Assembly (NCBI GenBank): GCA_949318235.1
Contig: OX439133.1
Coordinates: 18,488,599-18,552,598 of the forward strand
Length of the DNA stretch: 64,000 bases
Direction of reading: 5' to 3'
From: Ecdyonurus torrentis
Taxonomy: Eukaryota > Arthropoda > Insecta > Ephemeroptera > Heptageniidae
Made by a program: the position numbers and the translations under genes. The notes beneath the pieces were generated by a model that worked only from the letters and a program-made list of their open reading frames with translations, made no database searches and was not told the origin of the DNA. Numbering within the stretch: position 1 is the first letter of the stretch; each line of letters opens with the position of its first letter. This document shows positions 33,401-45,809 of this stretch, in pieces.

Positions 33401-36400
33401 ATTAACATTTCTCCCGCATATGCCAAATTTCTTATGCCACAGTTTTTATGTTGGCGATTTAGGGCACAATTTGGGCAGCTTTGGGCAATTGGTCATAGAT
33501 TTTGGGCAGCTATTTGTTAAAAGTTATAAGACTTTGAAATATGTGACCTTAAAAAACATTTCTCTCGCATATGCCAAACTTGTATTTTTAGCCTATATCT
33601 GCAAATTTGGGCTCTTTATTTAGGGCAGGGCTTCAATAATTTTGGGCAATGTGTTTTAATGATGAAAATGCATTAGTTCAGATTAAAATCTTATTTCAGC
33701 TACATTTTGTATGACGTCACCCGAGTAAACATTTCTGCCGCATATGCCAACTCTTTATCTTTTTGGGCACCTAAAACAAAATTGTTATTTCAATTAAATA
33801 AAATAGGGACAAATTTGGGCACCCTATTATTATATATAAAAATTACATTAAGCCACTAAAAACAGTAAAATTAAAAATTGACCTATGACGTCATCAAATA
33901 TCATTTCGCTCGCATATGCCATAGTGAAATATTTTGGGCGCAGAAAAAAAAGAATGCAGTTAAACAAAGTCCAATTAGGGACAATTTGGGCAGGCAATTG
34001 TATTCCTCTACACCTAATAGAAATGGAAGCAAAAAATAATACATAACATGTGTGTGACGTCACCAAAAATCATTTCTCTCGCATATGCCAGTCCAAGAAA
34101 TTTTGGGCGGTGAACAGAAATAAATGAGAGTAAGAAACTTAATGAAAGAACATTTGGGCAGCTAATTTCAATTCTCTATGCCTGTACTAGATATCTAAAA
34201 AAATATATTGAATATTGGAAGGAGTGACGTCATCAAAACATTTCACTCGCATTTTCCAGCACTAAATATTTTGGGCCGTGCAAACAAAAAATGAGCCTAA
34301 AGCAAGCTCAAGTAAATAAAATTAGGGCAGCTAATCTTAGTTCTCCATTACTAATAGAAAAAATTAAAATAATATTTAAGTGACCGATATTTTCATGTTT
34401 TAGCGCGAAATATTTAAATTCATAATTTTTAAACAAATGTTCAAGTATTTCACATTTAATTTTTTTAACTTGAAATGAACAAAATAATAAACATAATAAT
34501 ATAAAGTATAGAATTAAAAGCATATTATGAGACCGTAGATCTTATTGATAAGTGAGAGAGAGAGAGCGAGCCAGATACAGAGAAAGAAGGAGATTTTTAT
34601 TTATAAACTAAACGAAAAATAGAAAAAAATTACTAGCTATTTTTCTACAATTTCTTTGATATATGGAAAAAATCGCAATTTTTTTTTAATTAAAATTTGC
34701 TATATCTTTCAGGTGGTTATTGTTAATTACCTACTGGTCAGCCTTTTTCTGCCAACCTGACGACAGACTGCAGCTCTCTTATGACTTTTAGAGTAGTGAC
34801 TCGTTTATCAAGATTAGTGAGGACTTACAATACAACTCACTTTTACTTTTACCTGATACATTGCTACTAAAATATTGTGCCTCTAAAAACAAAAATTTTA
34901 AAATAAAATTATTATTTTTAATATAACATAGCAATTGTGCAGTAGAGTAAAGTGCATGCATTATTGAGGAAATTCTGATAAAAATATGCTAGATATTTGT
35001 TATTTATATATTTTGTATTTGCATATAGAAAAAAAAAACATTTTTATCATTTTATATAAAAAATTTTACTTTATATCAAAATTACTGAAATTTTAATAGT
35101 TATATACTTTTTATTTTTCATTTGTATAGTTTTATAATGAAAGATCTGATAGGTAATATTCTAAATTAAATTGAAATTAGTTGCAATTTAAAATTACTAA
35201 ATTTTTAATATAAAAAAAGCGTGGATTTCTCTCTCTCTCTCTCTCTCTCTCTCACTTATCAATAAGATCTACGGTCTCATGATATGCTTTTAATTCTATA
35301 CTTTATAAATTATTATGTTTATTATTTTGTTCATTTCAAGTTAAAAAAATTAAATGTGAAATACTTGAACATTTGTTTAAAAATTATGAATTTAAATATT
35401 TCGCGCTAAAACATGAAAATATCAGTCACTTAAATATTATTTTAATTTTTTCTATTAGTAATGGAGAACTAAGATTAGCTGCCCTAATTTTATTTACTTG
35501 AGCTTGCTTTAGGCTCATTTTTTGTTTGCACGGCCCAAAATATTTAGTGCTGGCATATGCGAGTGAAATGTTTTGATGACGTCACTCCTTCCAATATTCA
35601 ATATATTTTTTTAGATATCTAGTACAGGCATAGAGAATTGAAATTAGCTGCCCAAATGTTCTTTCATTAAGTTTCTTACTCTCATTTATTTCTGTTCACC
35701 GCCCAAAATTTCTTGGACTGGCATATGCGAGAGAAATGATTTTTGGTGACGTCACACACATGTTATGTATTATTTTTTGCTTCCATTTCTATTAGGTGTA
35801 GAGGAATACAATTGCCTGCCCAAATTGTCCCTAATTGGACTTTTTTTAACTGCATTCTTTTTTTTCTGCGCCCAAAATATTTCACTATGGCATATGCGAG
35901 CGAAATGAAATTTGATGACGTCATAGGTCAATTTTTAATTTTACTGTTTTTAGTGGCTTAATGTAATTTTTATATATAATAATAGGGTGCCCAAATTTGT
36001 CCTCATTTTATTTAATTGAAATAACAATTTTGTTTTAGGTGCCCAAAAAGATAAAGAGTTGGCATATGCGGCAGAAATGTTTACTCGGGTGACGTCATAC
36101 AAAATGTAGCTGAAATAAGATTTTAATCTGAACTAATGCATTTTCATCATTAAAACACATTGCCCAAAATTATTGAAGCCCTGCCCTAAATAAAGAGCCC
36201 AAATTTGCAGATATAGGCTAAAAATACAAGTTTGGCATATGCGAGAGAAATGTTTTTTAAGGTCACATATTTCAAAGTCTTATAAATTTTAACAAATAGC
36301 TGCCCAAAATCTATGACCAATTGCCCAAAGCTGCCCAAATTGTGCCCTAAATCGCCAACATAAAAACTGTGGCATAAGAAATTTGGCATATGCGGGAGAA

Positions 36401-36408
36401 ATGTTAAT
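33401..36408. mobile_element. 3.0 kb foldback element, 9 bp target duplication (Mutator/FB-like)
   Basis: The 24 bp termini are perfectly complementary (ATTAACATTTCTCCCGCATA ... TATGCGGGAGAAATGTTAAT). They are flanked by a perfect 9 bp duplication CGTTTTGTG (33392-33400 and 36409-36417). The arms (about 33401-34560 and 35228-36408) contain about six spaced modules with 'TTTCTCTCGCATATGCCA', TTTTGGGC and usually TGACGTCA. The central loop (about 34570-35227) is unique and non-coding. A 9 bp duplication with very long repetitive arms resembles non-autonomous Mutator-like and Drosophila Foldback elements. No transposase. Confidence 0.92.
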
Positions 36409-36453
36409 CGTTTTGTGCGGCTCTCAGAATTACAAAAATATGCCTCTTTTGGC

Positions 36454-36458
<5 letters not shown>

Positions 36459-36486
<28 letters not shown>
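36459..36486. repeat. Poly(T) tract
   Basis: Run of about 28 T just right of the 9 bp-duplication foldback. Confidence 0.9.
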
Positions 36487-36488
<2 letters not shown>

Positions 36489-36660
36489 TTGCTTTTTCTT
36501 ACTGTCATGGACCCCCTACACACTCAAAATAGCTTTAAAAGACGCGAATTTCTACTGGCTTTTTTCTAGCACAAGTTTCATATTTTTATCGCTAGTTTTT
36601 CTATTTTTTCCGATGGTTTAAAGATTTTTTGTCACTTTTTTTGATGCACAACTCATTGTA

Positions 36661-37240
36661 CAGGGTGTTTATTTAAATTTTTACTTTTTCAGAAGCGTTT
36701 TTTAATATGAAGTTTAATGACAAATTAGACTTATTATACATCAAATTAAAGCTTAAGTTTTGACATTTTCTTTTCTGTTTTTAAAAATGTGATTTGTCCA
36801 TTTTTCTTTGGACTAGATGCAAAACAATACGAAGAGCGATTATTTTGAAAAACAGACGTTAGCAAACAGCGTTTTCCTAAGAAACTAAAAAACGGCTTAT
36901 TAATTTTTTTCTTACTTAAAACTGATGATAAGCCAATGACATTAGGGTTTCTCTAAGTGGGAACCATTTGTAGCCCGGCAGGTGTCAAGTCGAAACTGCA
37001 GTTCGAGCCACACGCGTTACGGAGCATCTAAGCCGTGATGTACTCGATAGAATCAGTAATCCTGATGGTGTAGCTTCAACTCTGGAATATCTGGCACTGG
37101 AGTCTTAAACACCTTGTCTTTGACGTCCCATTAGAAAAAATAAGTGGGGTGAGGTCTGTTGATCTCGAGGCCCAAGCTGTGGGTCCATCTCAGCCAATCC
37201 AGCCTTTGTTTCCATCGAAATCTGGCGCAATCGAGAGTTT
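36661..37240 (-). pseudogene. Mariner/Tc1-like transposase relic (C-terminal part)
   Basis: On the minus strand, 37215 to about 36950 reads with frameshifts and stops as fragments such as DGPTAWASRSTDLTPL, then WDVKDKVFKTPVPDIPELK, then LELQFRLDTCRATNGSHLE. These resemble the C-terminal catalytic and tail region of IS630/Tc1/mariner-type transposases common in arthropods. In these the segment 'SPDLTPLDFF' carries the last acidic residue of the DDE/D triad; here the DFF-like part is damaged (in-frame it reads LIFS). On the + strand, TA followed by CAGGGTGTTTATTTAAAT (36659-36678) fits this type of element's terminal repeat. The N-terminal half is absent. It is a dead copy. Confidence 0.75.
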
Positions 37241-38214
37241 TTTTCTTCAAAAATGAACTCTTACGCCACTTACTGATTAAAATAAAAACCACTTGACATA
37301 ACTCTTTTTTGCAAACATTTTAAAAATGTCATAATTTGTGCTTCAATTTGATATATAACAAGTTGCAATTGTAAAAAAATTTCATAGTGAAATCAGCCTC
37401 TAAAATAGTAAAAATTAAAAAAAAAACCGGTATATTGGGACAGAAGAGGTTATATAGTTATTCTTGTGCTATCTATTTTCATTCAACATTACCAGTATTC
37501 GCCATTATAAATTTTACTGATACTAAGATATCGTTTATATCCTACAGTTTAACCATCAGGTACCACTTGAAACACAGCGCTCGGACAATATCTGTTTAAA
37601 GAATAAATATAACGAAATAATAGATTTGTTATAAAAAATTAAATATAAAATAATGAAAAAATAATAATAATAAGATAGATACAAAATAAATTTATTATTC
37701 AATTTTTTACAACAATATCTCATAAAGCAGTATTTAAATTTAAATATGTTTGCCTACATAACTTAAAAATGTGAGGTAAGAAATTAGATACTTGAGTAAT
37801 GAATTAAAAAGCAAAGCAAGCAAAAACTAATATATTGCAATTACATTACGATTAGGTATTTTAAAAAATGTAAAAATTTTAGGTCACCAGCCTACAATTT
37901 AAATTACGATTTTTAGAAGTTTTAGTTCCATAAGAGCCAATGTTAATTTCAATAATAATTATTTTATCTCTAATTTAATGGTCTTAAGTTCTGAAAATGT
38001 TATCATAGGTAGCTGTTACTGATATTTTTTTATATGACATTATAAAATTTTGAAGTGATCTATTTAGATTTTGAGAAACAACCATACAAATACAACTCCT
38101 AAACATATTTATTTCGTTCATAATAAAGTATTATGGTTTAATCATAGAAATAAGTTGTTGCTAATTTTACTAATTTCATTGAATTTTGCTGTTGTGAGTA
38201 TACTTCTCTATTAA

Positions 38215-38490
38215 AGCCATAGAACACGTTCAACACAAAACTTGTGGATGACCTGAAAATCAACGTTGATTTGGCCTGAGCCATTAATTTCTATTCTATT
38301 TTCTATTCATGAAATGGCAGATGCGGTTTTATGACGTCACAGATCGCTGAAATACTGGCGCGTGAAAACAAGCGAGCTGTGACATCATAAAGCTGCACCT
38401 GCCATTTCGTGAATGTAAAGTAAATTAGAATTCAATGATTTCGGACAAAACTTACTGACAGTTGATTTTCAGGTATGTAAGAATATGACG
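38215..38490 (+). mobile_element. P element copy 6, right end lost
   Basis: TTAA, AGCCATAGAACACGTTCAAC, complete palindrome around TGACGTCACAGATCGCTG, then GTATGTAAGAATATGACGTC, where an A-type end replaces the usual right part. Confidence 0.6.
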
Positions 38491-40294
38491 TCTTGCGCAC
38501 TTATAAAGTATATAAATTATAGAAAAATGTGGAAGTCTCCACAAAAAATTTCACGGTTGATTATATTGCATATTTTAAGAGAGAACATTTTCTTGAACCA
38601 CTGTCTTGAATTATAAGTTAAGAATTTATGATTTTTAAGTTCATAAGTATTTTCAATATAATTTTTAATTTGCGAAAGACGTGACGGATAGCAACTTTTC
38701 CTATGCAAACATGCGTACACATACAAATGTTACCTAACTTTATTCAACTTACGTTTCAATATTATTCAAATTTATTTATTAATTACACTATTAGTATGCG
38801 TTAGTAGTATATTTTCTATCTGAAACAGTTTCGACAGTACACTCGAGACGTATTGCTGATTGTTTTCTTGAATTAAATAACACTTAAGAAGATTATTTAT
38901 ATAAAAATTAAACATAAATAATAAAAAGTAAAAATTATTAAAAAGTTAAATAAAATCTTAAATTTTTCACATTAGCTATTTATTGAATATTTTTTCAAAA
39001 TAACAAAATTAATATTAGTCTAAAATATTTGTAAACGTACGGCAAAAAATTAGATGCTTGGGTAATAATTTATTAAAAATGCTGCAAGAAGTTGAGAAAC
39101 AAGTCTAATATTTTAAAGTGTAGCATTAGGATAAAGAATTGTATAAAATGTAAAAAGAAAAATAATTAAGTCACTGCCAGAACCTTCATTTTAAATTAAA
39201 TTTTTTGAAGTTTTAGTCCTATAAGAGCTCATATTAAATTCATTAATAATTATTTTCTCTTTTCTGATGGTCACGTATGTAGTGACGTGTTTGGATATAA
39301 TATTGCGAGATTTATAATTAAATACTTGATAACATTTATAGCAGTATTTATTCATTGATATTTTAGTTGTTATTTATTGATAATTTTGAGTTTACGATTT
39401 CGTGTTTTTTTGTGTCCAAATTAGACATTATCCGCAATCATAACCTAAAAAGAAATTTTTGATTTACTTAAAAAAGCCGCAGAAAAAATAGCACCCAAAA
39501 GGGTCTATGTGCCACCTTCAAACGTCGCTCCAGGTCAAAAGGTAAAAAATTTCTATTGGCTACCCTTCCAAAAATGTTCAATACGATGAACTGAACAAAC
39601 CCTGAAATGTTGTTGTTGCTTTCTTCACAAAGCGCAGTAACTAAGGTCTATACTCTGTTACCAGACCTAGCTATTACAAACAGTCAGTCTATGTGCTATC
39701 TACATTCATTCATCCTCATCTTTTTCTTTAGCAGTGTCTTTTGTAAAAATTAAATTTACTGATACTGTGATTTCTTCAATCTAATGATGTTTCTACTCAA
39801 AATAATGTTTGTAGCACCGAAATTACTAATTACAGTCTTACCTTTGGCATGATTGGATTAATTATATAAAAATTAAAAATAAAATATTAAATTTAAAAAA
39901 AAAAATACAAAATTAAATTTTTTATTAAATTTTACACAATAATAAATAATAATAATGTATAAAAAAAATCTAAAATAATTTAATTTTTATGGCAAAAAAT
40001 GAAATACTTGGGCAATTCATTAAAAAGTTGAAACAAGAAGAAACATCAATATTTGCAGTGTTACGTTAGGATCAAGAATTTTCAAAAATGTAAAAATTAA
40101 TAATCATCAGCCTACATTTTAAATTACGCTTTATTATTATTACCATTTTTTTTCAGTTTTAATCTCATAAGAGCCAATGTTAAATTCAATAATAATTATT
40201 TTCTCTCTTTTCTGATGGTCACGGGTCCTGAAAATTTTATCATAGGCATATAATTATGTCAGCTGTTACTGTTAGCTTTAAAATAACTCATAAA

Positions 40295-40640
40295 ATTTTG
40301 AAATTTGGCCTGAGTAATTGATTTCATGTAATATATTTTCTAGTCAAGAAATAACAGATGCAGTTTTATGACGTCACAGCCCGCTGAAATACTGGCGTGC
40401 GAAAACAAGCGAGCTGTGACATCATAAAACCGCACCTGACATTTCGTGAATGCAAAATAAATTAGAATTCAATGTTTCAGCCAAAACTTACTGACAGTTG
40501 ATTTTCAGCTATGTTTGGATATGTTTTAAGACGGTAAGGGAGCGTAGATGGCAGCACAGGGAAATTGTCATAACAAAAAGTCAACCATATTGGATAACAG
40601 CTGATACCAAGCGTCCGTCTACGCTCCCTACCTCTTTACA
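40295..40640 (+). mobile_element. P element copy 7, left end lost
   Basis: Starts inside the element at TTTGGCCTGAGTAATTG. It has the full palindrome and a complete G hairpin (GGTAAGGGAGCGTAGATGGC / CCGTCTACGCTCCCTACC). Confidence 0.6.
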
Positions 40641-41050
40641 GCGACTCTCCAGATCAGACAACATGCACTTTTATTTCATTTAACACTTAATGAGATTCCC
40701 AAAAATACAATTATTTTGTCCAAGAACCAAATCGTGACGCCTTAAACGTATAAGAAAATTTTCAACTTATGCAACCTGCAACACTTTTTGTATTGAACAT
40801 CACTAGTCATGACGTCAGCAATAGTGCATGCATGTGTGGTTGTTTTTTTTTTTTTGCCTACTTTACAATTTTGCGACCTTTTTTTAGTTACAATTGTGTA
40901 ATAGAGAAATTTGATAAATGTTACTGAGTGAGTGAGTGTACATTTTGTATTAATTGAAATATAATTAAGTGCATGTTGTTAAGTCTGGAGAGTAGCTTTC
41001 AGGTTTCTGGCTCTTTATATTTTTCTTTCACCTAATACATATTACATAAA
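40641..41050. repeat. Segment W, copy 1 (second copy at about 63413-63790)
   Basis: Shares CAGCGACTCTCCAGA, AATACAATTATTTTGTCCAA, CATCACTAGTCATGACGTCA, AATAGTGCATGCATGTGTGG and GTCTGGAGAGTAGCTTTCAG with the right edge of the window. Together with the P copy before it, this is a duplicated block of about 0.75 kb. Confidence 0.65.
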
Positions 41051-41504
41051 TTTTCTCATGTTTGTAGCTCTAAATTATTAATTTATACATCCAACGTAGG
41101 AGAGGAAAAGTCTTCACCAATAGTTAAATATATTAACTACAATCAAATTTATAGATTTAAAAGTGAATATATAAAAATTAAATATAAAATAATATATTTT
41201 ATAAAAAAGATCTAAACATAAATATAATGTTAAAGTTTATTAAAAACTAATTTAATAAATAATTATAAAAAAATCTATATTTTTGTTAAATAAAAACGTA
41301 AAACATTAAATTTTAAATATGTTTAAAATTGAACTTGATGCAGTAAAGTTAAAAAAACTGGAGCGTAAAAAAAAAAATAACTTTAGAATAGTACATCGTA
41401 AAACGAGCAACTCAATTAAATACTGCAGCTGTTCCTAGCAATAGAACAGTTTTATACAAGATTTATTTTATTATAATATTAAGTAACTGCAACTTACAAG
41501 AAAA

Positions 41505-41752
41505 GGGTGAATGCATTCATGTTAAAGTCAACGTCATGATACTGCATGGACTGCATAGGAATATATAGCTTAGTTCGGTAGTTTAAAAATATAAAGCAAT
41601 ATTATACAACTTACATACTTGAGGTACTTAGTCCTCCTATTAACAACATCAATGCTATCAAAATTATTGTTTAGTATTTCTCTTAACTCGTAAAATGAGG
41701 AGTCATAAGCCAAGTTACGGAGTGATCTAACATGATGTCGACTTTAACATAG
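41505..41752. mobile_element. A-family element with two identical-type ends
   Basis: Left ATGCATTCATGTTAAAGTCA with ACGTCATGA, right CTAACATGATGTCGACTTTA with ACAT. Both ends are of the 'GTTAAAGTCGAC' type, whereas normal A copies have two different ends. Confidence 0.5.
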
Positions 41753-41781
41753 TATAGTAATATTAACTCGTGAATTCATAT

Positions 41782-41960
41782 AGACCGGTTGCACTCATAT
41801 TTAAGAGCTGCCATTTTGCTGGTTATGAATACATAGGCCTGCATAAGAAAAACTTCAGTTTTATTTTTTTAATAGCAAAAAAAAGCTTCAAATCTCAATC
41901 AGACTTATTTATAGCTCCTAGTAAGCTTGAAAAATATGAGAAAAATTAGTTCATTTGAAA
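41782..41960. mobile_element. Partial A' element
   Basis: TATAGACCGGTTGCACTCAT with ATTTAAGAGCTGCCATTTTG, matching 3417-3693 for about 180 bp. Confidence 0.5.
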
Positions 41961-42081
41961 TAAACTTACTTATTAAGTAAAAAATTAGAAGAAATAATGT
42001 TCTATGCTAAGCTATGCTATACGTTGCACAATCATGGCATCGAAGCGCATTTATTAGGACGTCGTGCGCACACACCCTATA

Positions 42082-42353
42082 GGATGTAGGCGGACTACGT
42101 CTTATTTTCGTATGGACGCCATATTGGAGTAGTGAATAACATTGCTCAGCATAGGACAAACATTTTTTTTAGCTATTTTCTTTAGGGAATCGGTTAATAT
42201 ATTTTTTTCACATTTGAGATACTATTTCAAACTATTAATAGCAAATATTGCTTGTTAGTATTTTTAAACTGGCAAAATATTTTATATTCATATGCGGTCC
42301 ATGTTATTGAGTGATCCAACATGGCGTCGACTTTAACATGAATGCATACACCC
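42082..42353 (-). mobile_element. A-family element, right partner of an inverted pair
   Basis: GGATGTAGGCGGACTACG ... TGGCGTCGACTTTAACATGA with ATGCATACACCC, TATA. The opposite-oriented A end at about 42005-42077 abuts it across TATA, exactly as at 27211 and 60537. Confidence 0.7.
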
Positions 42354-42811
42354 TATATTCAATAGTAATGAGTAAAGAAGAATTACATGCAATATAAATA
42401 TTTATTTAATAATTATACTTTATTACCATTTTTATTTATAAAGTTGTGGTTCCCAATAATAATGTCTAATTTCATTATCTCATAGCATGTTCATGTTAAT
42501 TTATTGTAATTTTTCATGTTTACAGCATAAATATGTGTAAAATTACTTACTATAGTAATACCAAAAGTAAAACAAGGAATAAAGTTGCATATCATGCAGA
42601 TCAAGAACATAATTAAAAATAAAATATGTAACAAATAAGTATAAAATAAAGAAATAAAAATAAAACACATAACATTATTAAATTTTACACAACCATATTT
42701 ATAAATAAATTTGCATTTTAGTAAAAAAAATTAGTTTAATATTTGTTTAATTTTTTTTACAACTTTGGTGCCGTAGTTTTATAAACATGAAAATAATTTC
42801 TTAATACTTAA

Positions 42812-43265
42812 AGGCGTACATAGTCAAGAATGGTTTTATTAATAATAATCATCGCTTTATTAACCTCACGAAAACACAATCTCAAAGTTTTAATTACTAA
42901 CGTGCTAGGAGCAAGAGCCGATACAGCAACCCAGAACCTACGTCACAACTTAACTTGTACTCGCGCTAGTTCAGCGCAAGTATGAGTTCAACTTTTTTGT
43001 TTCTTTCACTACTTGACAAACATTTTATGTAAATAAAAAAATTTACAGTTACAGATATGTAGTAACAAAAAAAATATTCAAAAATAAGAGTAACTATTCC
43101 GCTTGCGCCAAGCTAGAGTGTGTGCAAGTTTAGCTGTGAGGTAGGTTCGGGGTCGTTGAACGGCTTTTGCTCTCAGTGCATTAAACATTCAAAATTTGAG
43201 ATTGCGTTTTTGGGAGTTTAATAACACGATGTTCACTATTAAAAAAGCCAGCGTTGACATCTCCT
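42812..43265. mobile_element. T element copy 2 (TTAA-flanked)
   Basis: TTAA (42808-42811), AGGCGTACATAGTCAAGAAT ... GCGTTGACATCTCCT, TTAA (43266-43269). 454 bp, same inner palindrome as at 27955-28405. Confidence 0.85.
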
Positions 43266-44184
43266 TTAAAAATGAGAATAAGAATGATTTATAAATTGAA
43301 ACCAAATTTAGAAGTTTTATTTATTGATCAACTTTGAGAAATCGTTTAATTTTTTGTTATTATTATTTTCCTCACATTCTTGAGATACTAATTCAATGTA
43401 TGAACAACTTCTATTAAAATCTAATTGCTGTCTAATTTCATTCAACATTACATTAGCTATGTTTTTCGCATCTAGAATTTAAACTGATATACGAAGATAT
43501 CTTTAATATCCTACAAGTTCCACTTAAAACAAAACATTTGTCTGAAATTTGTTGTTTAAAGTTTATACCGCACGAATAATAATAATATTCAATATATTAA
43601 ATTTAAATATAAAATATTAAATAAAAAAGCAACATAGTTACAAAATTGAATTTAATATTAAATATTACACAATAATGTCTTGTTATATAATATTTTAATA
43701 CAAAAAAAAACTAAAAAAAATTCTAAAACACTTGAAAATGTGTGCCAAGATATTAGATACTTGGGTAATTTATTAAAAAGTAATGAAAAAAGATAAAACT
43801 GATTTTTGCAGAGTTACATTAGGATTAGGTATTTAAAAAAATGAAAATATTTTAGTTCACCATAGGCTACAATTTAAATTACGAATTTTGTAAGTTTTAG
43901 TCTTATAAGAGCCAATGTTAATTTCAATAATAATTATTTTCAATGTTGTTTTAGGGTCTAAAGTTCTAAAATTTTTACCATGGCTAGCTGTTACTGATAA
44001 CTTTTAAATGACGTTATAAAATTTTGAAGTGATCAATTTAGATTTTGAGAAACAAGCCATACAAATACAACTCCTAAACATATTTATGTCGTTCATAATA
44101 AAGTATTATGGTTTATATAAGGAATATTTTGTTGCTAATTCTACTAATTCCATTCAATTTTGCAAGCTTATTTATACTTATCTA

Positions 44185-44380
44185 TTGCGAAAACAAGCGA
44201 GCTGTGACATCATAAAGACGCACTTACCATTTCGTGAATGTAAAATAAATTGGAATTTAATGATTTTGACTCAAAACTTACTGACCGTAGACTTCAAGGT
44301 AGTAAGGATATATTTTACCTCCTTCAGATTTCATTTTATTTTTTTAATGTTATTTTTAACATCTTCAAAGCAATTAAATT
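44185..44380 (+). mobile_element. P element copy 8, right half only
   Basis: Only the second arm of the palindrome is present (GCGAAAACAAGCGAGCTGTG with ACATCATAAAGACGC). The left arm is deleted between CTATT and GCGAAAAC, as expected for a deletion at a hairpin. Confidence 0.55.
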
Positions 44381-44396
44381 TTTATATTCATGTTAA

Positions 44397-44789
44397 GGCG
44401 GTGGGGGACCGATTTGGACCGGAAATCGCTAAAAGAAGAACCATATTTTCACAGTAATTTTTTGTACATGATTTAATTCCAATAAAGTAAACACTAATTT
44501 TCAAATAAAATGAAGTAAATTTAAAATGTATTTTTGTTTACCAAAAAAAATTTAATGATATTTTGAATTGTAAAAAGGTTTTTAATTTGACTACAATTTT
44601 CCGCTCAAATTTAAATTTCCATATTTACATGTTGTCTTTAAAGTGTAATAACTAATAACTTATAAATTTTATCATCTTTTCACATGTTTGACATAACTAA
44701 ATTTGTAAGTAACAATTCTTCTTTACTTTGGGTTATTTTATTTTTATTAGCAACCGTCCTAGTTTGCAAGATTTTGGTCACCTACTACC
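44397..44789. mobile_element. TTAA-flanked MITE, family U
   Basis: TTAA (44393-44396), GGCGGTGGGGGACCGATTTG ... TTGGTCACCTACTACC and ATAA. About 393 bp. Terminal GGCGGTGGGG/CCTACTACC resembles the S family ends. Confidence 0.65.
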
Positions 44790-45065
44790 ATAAATAAAAT
44801 ATTTCAATCACAATCAAGATTAATGAAGGAACACGTTTAAACCCATAAAATTTATTATACAATTTCTAAATATTCAATTGAATATTAAATTTATAAAATT
44901 TAAATATAAAATAATTTAAAAAAAAACAAAAATACGAAGATAACTTTAATATTAAAATTTATTTATTAATATTTTATTAACTATTTATGAAGAAAATGTT
45001 TGATTTGTTTTTAATACGTGAAAATTAAACTTTTCAATTTTATTTGAAATTTGTTATTAAATTTA

Positions 45066-45087
45066 AAAAAAAAAAAAAAAAAAAAAA
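45066..45087. repeat. Poly(A) tract
   Basis: About 22 A residues within an A-type unit; the matching unit at 52519-52538 also carries a poly(A) run at this place. Confidence 0.85.
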
Positions 45088-45294
45088 GGGGATGAATACA
45101 AATAATAAAGAAAATTTCATAGTACATAAAAACCTAAGAAAACAAGCAAATTAAATCTTATTGCTGTTCGTAGCAATAGAACAGTTTTATACAAGACTAG
45201 ATTACATTGTAATATTAACTAACTGCAACTTAAAGTATAAGGATGTATGCATTCTTGTTAAAGTTAACGCCATGTTGGATCATGGCGTTGAAGA

Positions 45295-45670
45295 ACATGG
45301 GATGGGAAAAGGAAAAAGGAAAAGGAAGTGGCCGGAAGAGGAAACCACGTGATGGTAAAAGTGGGAGGTAGCTCAAGGTTATCTTGCTGCTGGCTGGCAG
45401 CTGGCACAAAGCTTTCTTCCACTTTTACCGTCACGTGGTTTCCTTTTCCGGCACTTCCTTTTCCGTTTTTTAGAGTAAACAGACGCACGCAAAGACTGCT
45501 TACGTTTTTACTCAAAATGCGTAAAAGGAAGTGCCGGAAAAGGAAACCACGTGACGGTAATGGTGGGAGAAAACTTGATACCAGCAGCAAGCTAACATTT
45601 AGCTACCACCCACTTTTACCATCATGTGGTTAACTCTTCCGGTCACTTCCTTTTCAGCTTTTTGAGTAAA
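45295..45670. repeat. Double hairpin made of four alternating arms
   Basis: A segment of about 50 bp containing GGAAGTGCCGGAAAAGGAAA and CCACGTGACGGTAA occurs four times in alternating orientation: about 45315(+), 45418(-), 45522(+) and 45608(-). Overlapping open frames of 101-108 codons arise from this purine/pyrimidine-skewed sequence and are not likely genes. It interrupts an A-type element right after GCCATGTTGGATCATGGCGT. Confidence 0.8.
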
Positions 45671-45809
45671 CAGAAGCAGTCATTAATGACTTGTTTGGTT
45701 GGTAAAAAAAAAACAAAGAAAACAACAACTAAGATTCCATATAAAATTTAATAGTAATAGCAACCTGATAAAATATTTCGCACCCATGACTAGCATTTAG
45801 TTTTAAAAA

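Noticed and set aside
33420..36389. Paired 67-72 codon frames in both foldback arms
   Set aside because: Duplicates from the inverted arms of the 3.0 kb foldback, composed of its repeated modules.
44029..44457. 142-codon open frame on the + strand
   Set aside because: It runs across the end of a Q-like body, a truncated P element and the start of a U element; no conserved motif.
45264..45633. Overlapping 101-108 codon frames on both strands
   Set aside because: They coincide with the four-arm hairpin. Reading on both strands is expected from inverted repeats with strong purine bias.
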